A DNA stretch of 7,994 nt from Clostridia bacterium (lineage in GTDB: Bacteria; Bacillota; Clostridia; Peptostreptococcales; Anaerovoracaceae). The position numbers were made by a program, and so were the translations under genes. Every line of letters begins with the position of its first letter. Position 1 is the stretch's first letter. The stretch lies in assembly GCA_024403005.1 (NCBI GenBank), contig JAKSSQ010000081.1, forward strand, positions 1 through 7,994, in the 5' to 3' direction. The notes under the pieces were generated by a model. That model worked only from the letters and a program-made list of their open reading frames with translations, ran no database searches and was not told the DNA's origin. Shown one piece after another: positions 5,776 to 7,994 of this stretch.

Positions 5776-6708
5776 ATGGATTTACAGATTTTACTGGCCC
5801 TTCAGGATTTCCGCGAAAGCACAGGTGCTGCCCTCTCGGACTTTTTCCTGAAGATGACCTTTTTCGGTGAACTCAATACGACTTTAATTCTGCTGGCAGC
5901 GATTTACTGGTGCGTAAACAAAGAGCTGGGCAGTTTTCTGCTAATGGGCTGGAACTGGAACAGAATAGTAAACGGCTTCTTAAAGATTACCGTCTGCGCT
6001 TACAGACCCTGGATAAGAGAGCCGCGTATTCTTCCCAACGAAACGGCTCTTAAAACCGCAACGGGTTATTCTTTCCCCAGCGGCCACAGCATGAACGGCG
6101 GATCCCTCTTCGGCGGCCTCGCCGTGAGCACAAAGCATAAAGGCCTAAAAACCGCTGCATGGATAATGGTGGTTATGGTTGCTTTCTCCAGGCCTTTCCT
6201 CGGAGTCCACACTCCGCAGGATGTGCTTGTGGGTGCGATCATCGCTCCTGTGGTTATGCTTTTAGTTTACAAAATGCTGGAAAAGTACGGTAGCGACAGC
6301 AGATTTTATGTCTTCCTGGCTATAATTCCTATCGTTTTGGACGTACTTCTCGCAATTTACGCAAAGACAAAGGTCTACCCAATCGATTACGATGCATCCG
6401 GCGCAATACTGGTAGACGGTGCAAAGATGGCCAACGACACCTTTAAAGGCATAGGCTGGAACCTGGCCTTCTTCAGCGGCTGGCTGATCGAAAAGAAGTG
6501 CATTGGCTTCAGCGACTGCAGGACCGGATCCCAGGCTGCAAGCCGTTTAATCTTCGGCCTCCTCGGATTTTACATCGTAAACATTATCGTCTGCCCCGCC
6601 ATAAAATCCGGCCTCGGCGGAATGCTCGGCACGACGCTTTCCTGCTTTGCAATAATGTTCTACATTACGGTGCTGTTCCCGGCAGGGATAAAGATGGCTG
6701 AGAAGTGA
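5776..6708 (+). CDS. PAP2-superfamily integral membrane phosphatase
   Basis: This 310-residue polytopic membrane protein has the full acid-phosphatase signature of the PAP2 superfamily: K70-x6-R77-P78 (KITVCAYRP), PSGH at 101-104 (catalytic H104), and S138-R139-x5-H145-x3-D149 (SRPFLGVHTPQD). Typical substrates are lipid phosphates such as undecaprenyl pyrophosphate or phosphatidic acid, hydrolysed at the outer membrane face. About four hydrophobic segments follow the catalytic core, including one near 180-200 and several after residue 250, so it is longer than minimal BcrC/PgpB-type proteins. The loop at roughly 200-250 (KVYPIDYDASGAILVDGAKM) is not one I can assign. The ATG at 5776 has no clear Shine-Dalgarno; a TATAAT lies 45 bp upstream. 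No terminator is seen directly after it. Confidence 0.87.
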   Translation: MDLQILLALQDFRESTGAALSDFFLKMTFFGELNTTLILLAAIYWCVNKELGSFLLMGWNWNRIVNGFLKITVCAYRPWIREPRILPNETALKTATGYSFPSGHSMNGGSLFGGLAVSTKHKGLKTAAWIMVVMVAFSRPFLGVHTPQDVLVGAIIAPVVMLLVYKMLEKYGSDSRFYVFLAIIPIVLDVLLAIYAKTKVYPIDYDASGAILVDGAKMANDTFKGIGWNLAFFSGWLIEKKCIGFSDCRTGSQAASRLIFGLLGFYIVNIIVCPAIKSGLGGMLGTTLSCFAIMFYITVLFPAGIKMAEK

Positions 6709-6770
6709 TTTGGTCGATACCTCCTCGCAGCGCTGAACACAATGTAATATATTTTTAAACTACAAGTTTA

Positions 6771-6799
6771 TTGAAATGTAATAATTTCCGTCGTATAGT
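6771..6799 (+). promoter_or_regulatory. SigA promoter of a small transcription unit
   Basis: TTGAAA (6771-6776), 17-bp spacer, TATAGT (6794-6799), with A+T-rich sequence upstream that could be an UP-element. The predicted start is near 6806. The unit it drives ends at the terminator at 6996-7030, giving a transcript of about 225 nt. Confidence 0.65.
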
Positions 6800-6810
6800 T
6801 ACAGCTGTAA
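6799..6810. promoter_or_regulatory. perfect 12-bp palindromic operator at the transcription start
   Basis: TTACAGCTGTAA is a perfect dyad that begins at the last base of the -10 box and covers the expected +1. It contains TACANNTGTA, the core of BlaI/MecI and CopY-type operators. Placement is ideal for a repressor. The identity of the regulator is inference from the motif only. Confidence 0.5.
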
Positions 6811-6849
6811 GAAATATGCTGCAACAGGCAGGAAAGGATTTATCAGAGA

Positions 6850-6972
6850 ATGAAGTTTTACGCAATGCTCACAGCTGAACATGATGAACGCATTATCCAC
6901 GGAGATTCCATGGATATTAGTTTGACATGCGGCAAAAAGCTATTGCGATTGAGAAGAGCTCAAAATAATTAG
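6850..6972 (+). CDS. 40-residue small ORF of unknown function, possibly a truncated XRE-type protein
   Basis: An ATG-started reading frame of 40 codons ends in TAG. GGAAAGGA at 6831-6838 is a Shine-Dalgarno candidate, somewhat far (11 nt) from the ATG. It sits in a complete unit of its own: promoter, operator palindrome, and a strong terminator 24 bp after the stop. No family is recognised over the first 27 residues. The C-terminal GKKLLRLRRAQNN resembles helix 1 of XRE-type HTH domains (lGkkLrrLRkaqnls), suggesting a regulator cut short just before helix 2; the in-frame sequence after the stop does not continue an HTH. Alternatives are a regulatory small RNA with an incidental ORF, or a genuine microprotein. 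Coding is moderately supported. Confidence 0.45.
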   Translation: MKFYAMLTAEHDERIIHGDSMDISLTCGKKLLRLRRAQNN

Positions 6973-6995
6973 AACTTTTATAAATCAGACGTAAT

Positions 6996-7030
6996 AAACC
7001 GCTTGTCAGCAACGACAGGCGGTTTTTTTT
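6996..7030 (+). terminator. strong intrinsic terminator after the small ORF
   Basis: AAACCGCTTGTC (6996-7007) pairs with GACAGGCGGTTT (7014-7025) over 12 bp with one T-G wobble, loop AGCAAC, followed by an uninterrupted T-run to 7030 (8 T in all). It is the best terminator in the window. Confidence 0.92.
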
Positions 7031-7056
7031 ACCAAAAAGAACCAGAATATTATATC
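7028..7056 (+). promoter_or_regulatory. weak candidate promoter of the XRE/tRNA/kinase unit
   Basis: TTTACC (7028-7033), 17-bp spacer, TATATC (7051-7056), directly after the terminator. TATTAT at 7048-7053 is an alternative -10. The leader to the XRE start at 7131 holds a GC-rich hairpin, CGGC (7098-7101) with GCCG (7105-7108). Confidence 0.3.
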
Positions 7057-7130
7057 TAATCTGAAACTAAATGGTGAGCAGCCCGGATTCTTCATTCCGG
7101 CCGTGCCGCCGGAACAGGAGAGTAAACAAA

Positions 7131-7379
7131 ATGAAGAATTTACCGGTCATCGATGTGGCCGCAACCGGAATCAATATCGTAAACCTTAGAATTGCAGCGG
7201 GGTTATCCGTAAAAGATCTGCAGGACATTTTCGGATTTGCAAACCCGCAGGCAATCTATAAATGGCAGAACGGAAGCTGCCTGCCGTCCATAGATAATCT
7301 TGTTATCCTGGCAGCAGTATTCGGTGTTACTTTAAACGATATCATCGTGTTTCAGGGAAGAATAACTTCCACTGCATAA
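7131..7379 (+). CDS. small XRE-family helix-turn-helix regulator
   Basis: This 82-residue protein is almost entirely one XRE/Cro-type HTH domain (about residues 12-72): NIVNLRIAAGLSVKDLQDIFGF (15-36) gives helices 1-2, NPQAIYKWQNG (38-48) the recognition helix, and LPSIDNLVILAAVFGVTLNDIIV (51-73) helices 4-5. Small orphan regulators with this pattern are common in clostridial genomes. No oligomerisation or ligand domain is present. The start at 7131 is chosen because AGGAG (7116-7120) precedes it at 10 nt; an in-frame ATG at 7071 has no Shine-Dalgarno and adds a low-complexity basic extension. It lies 26 nt upstream of the tRNA-His and no strong terminator intervenes, so it may regulate, and share a transcript with, the tRNA-kinase-Thg1-like cluster. 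Its DNA target is unknown. Confidence 0.85.
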   Translation: MKNLPVIDVAATGINIVNLRIAAGLSVKDLQDIFGFANPQAIYKWQNGSCLPSIDNLVILAAVFGVTLNDIIVFQGRITSTA

Positions 7380-7385
7380 TATAAC

Positions 7386-7399
7386 GGCGCATCCGCGCC
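7386..7399 (+). other. GC hairpin between the XRE gene and the tRNA
   Basis: GGCGC (7386-7390) pairs with GCGCC (7395-7399), loop ATCC, ending 6 nt before the tRNA 5' end. It lacks a T-run, so read-through into the tRNA is likely. It could be an RNase-processing or spacer element. Confidence 0.35.
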
Positions 7400-7405
7400 A
7401 TACTT

Positions 7406-7482
7406 GTTGTCCGTAGCTCAGTTGGCAGAGCGCCCGGTTGTGGCCCGGGAGGTCGGGGGTTCGATTCCCCCCGTTCAACCCA
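7406..7482 (+). tRNA. tRNA-His(GTG) with encoded G-1 and CCA, mismatched acceptor stem
   Basis: The cloverleaf reads: G-1 at 7406; acceptor 5' strand TTGTCCG (7407-7413); D-arm GCTC/GAGC (7416-7431); anticodon arm CCCGG-TTGTGGC-CCGGG (7433-7449) with anticodon GTG at 7440-7442; variable loop AGGTC; T-arm GGGGG-TTCGATT-CCCCC (7455-7471); acceptor 3' strand CGTTCAA (7472-7478); C73 (7479); encoded CCA (7480-7482). The G-1:C73 pair is the histidine identity element. All arms are perfect except the acceptor stem, where U4:U69 and C5:U68 are adjacent mismatches; a normal partner strand would read TTGAACG. It is a lone tRNA, 25 nt upstream of a kinase gene and likely on the same transcript. It may be a substrate or editing target of the neighbours, a specialised or decoy tRNA, or a decaying copy. 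Confidence 0.85.
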
Positions 7483-7507
7483 TTAATTAAGAAGGTGAAC
7501 CAATTTT

Positions 7508-7957
7508 ATGAATAAAACAATGTTTATTATGATTGGCCTTCAGGGAAGCGGAAAAACCGAATATTCCAAACGTTTTCTCCTGAATGGCGAGGTCGTACAT
7601 GTAAATCTTGATACTCTGCATACAAGAAACAAAGAACAGCTTCTGCTGAACGAATGCTTTGAAAAAGAGAAAAGCATGGTGATCGATAATACAAATCCGA
7701 CAAAAGACGACCGGCAAAGGTATATAGTGCAGGGCAAAGCTAACGGATACCGCATTGCCGGCCTGTACATACAGTCGATTCTTAAAGACTGCATTGAACG
7801 CAATAACAAAAGGGAAGGCAAGGCAAGAGTTCCCGTAAAAGCGATTGCGGCAACTTCTAATAAGCTTGAACTGCCGTACTATGCAGAAGGATTTGACGAA
7901 CTTTATTACATTCACAATGATGGAACTATTATGTGGAAGGAGGAATGGAAAGAATGA
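7508..7957 (+). CDS. PNKP/T4 Pnk-like polynucleotide 5'-kinase domain protein
   Basis: This 149-residue P-loop kinase belongs to the polynucleotide kinase family, which transfers the ATP gamma-phosphate to 5'-OH ends of RNA or DNA. Walker A is GLQGSGKT (10-17). VNLDTLHTR (32-40) matches the T4 Pnk element containing the general base, here D35. VIDNTNP (58-64), then RQRYIVQGKANGY, matches the IDNTNP...RARYVQCARAAG stretch I recall from animal PNKP. ERNNKREGKARVP (97-109) is the lid with R98/R102, and ELPYYAEGFDEL (121-132) matches the family's C-terminal end. No phosphatase or ligase domain is attached, so it is a stand-alone kinase. AAGGTGA lies about 9 nt before ATG. It starts 25 nt after the tRNA-His and its TGA overlaps the next ATG (ATGA), implying translational coupling. 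Base composition looks more AT-rich than the genes to the left, hinting at acquisition by transfer. Another small-molecule or zeta-toxin-like kinase role is less likely given the specific PNKP match. Confidence 0.8.
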   Translation: MNKTMFIMIGLQGSGKTEYSKRFLLNGEVVHVNLDTLHTRNKEQLLLNECFEKEKSMVIDNTNPTKDDRQRYIVQGKANGYRIAGLYIQSILKDCIERNNKREGKARVPVKAIAATSNKLELPYYAEGFDELYYIHNDGTIMWKEEWKE

Positions 7958-7994
7958 ATTTTGAAGAACTGGACAAACAGATGAGAGTATACGA
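7954..7994 (+). CDS. Thg1-like protein (tRNA-His guanylyltransferase family), N-terminus only
   Basis: Only 13 full codons are visible before the window edge: MNFEELDKQMRVY, then GA (Asp or Glu). This matches the opening M-x-F-x-E-L-D-x-x-M-R-x-[FY]-E that I know from bacterial Thg1-like proteins (PF04446). These enzymes add nucleotides in the 3'-to-5' direction to tRNA 5' ends, either G-1 of tRNA-His or templated repair of truncated 5' ends. AAGGAGG (7937-7943) precedes ATG by 10 nt, and the ATGA overlap with the kinase stop indicates co-translation. The call rests on a short N-terminal match plus the context of a tRNA-His and an RNA 5'-kinase. The catalytic residues lie outside the window. 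If the match is chance, it is an unidentified kinase-coupled gene. Confidence 0.55.
   Translation, partial: MNFEELDKQMRVY

Noticed and set aside
7071..7130. N-terminal 20-residue extension of the XRE regulator from an earlier ATG
   Set aside because: There is no Shine-Dalgarno before 7071, while AGGAG precedes the ATG at 7131. The added residues are basic, low complexity and unlike XRE N-termini.
7406..7482. tRNA 3' end as an integration site (att) of a mobile island carrying the kinase gene
   Set aside because: No integrase, no repeat of the tRNA 3' end and no phage gene is visible in the window. It cannot be excluded to the right of 7994 but is unsupported here.

Overview
The window looks like a chromosomal segment of a low-to-mid GC Bacillota (Firmicutes) bacterium, most likely a clostridial anaerobe. 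The evidence is the strong AGGAGG-type ribosome binding sites, SigA-like promoters (TTGACA-17-TACTAT, TTGCCC-17-TATAAT, TTGAAA-17-TATAGT), compact hairpin/T-run terminators, and a small orphan XRE regulator of a kind I associate with Lachnospiraceae-like Clostridia. The genus cannot be named from the sequence alone.

Positions 1-4725 hold ordinary, mostly monocistronic genes: a TIM-barrel sugar-phosphate isomerase/epimerase behind a LacI/CcpA-like palindrome and closed by a strong terminator; an EamA/DMT drug-metabolite-type transporter; a convergent CCA-adding-type tRNA nucleotidyltransferase with an HD domain, whose stop codon abuts the transporter's stop with no gap; a divergent small membrane-anchored LysM protein; a bidirectional terminator; and an AEC (auxin efflux carrier) family transporter on the minus strand.

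Positions 4726-6708 hold a divergent promoter region, an FMN nitroreductase-like protein with two good candidate promoters, and a PAP2-superfamily integral membrane phosphatase with all three catalytic motifs. Positions 6709-7130 hold a complete miniature transcription unit: promoter, a perfect 12-bp palindrome at the expected transcription start, a 40-codon ORF, and a strong intrinsic terminator.

The most interesting part is the right end, 7131-7994. A small XRE regulator is followed 26 nt later by a tRNA-His(GTG) gene with encoded G-1, C73 and CCA. Its arms are perfectly paired except for two adjacent pyrimidine-pyrimidine mismatches (positions 4:69 and 5:68) in the acceptor stem. Only 25 nt after the tRNA lies a P-loop kinase closely resembling the 5'-kinase domain of T4 Pnk / animal PNKP. 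It overlaps by ATGA a gene, cut by the window edge, whose N-terminus looks like a Thg1-like 3'-5' RNA polymerase (tRNA-His guanylyltransferase family). I read this as a candidate tRNA 5'-end repair or editing locus. In that model the kinase would supply the 5'-phosphate and the Thg1-like enzyme would rebuild the 5' strand of the acceptor stem against the 3' strand, which would correct exactly the two mismatches seen. The parts are read from sequence; the mechanism is inference.
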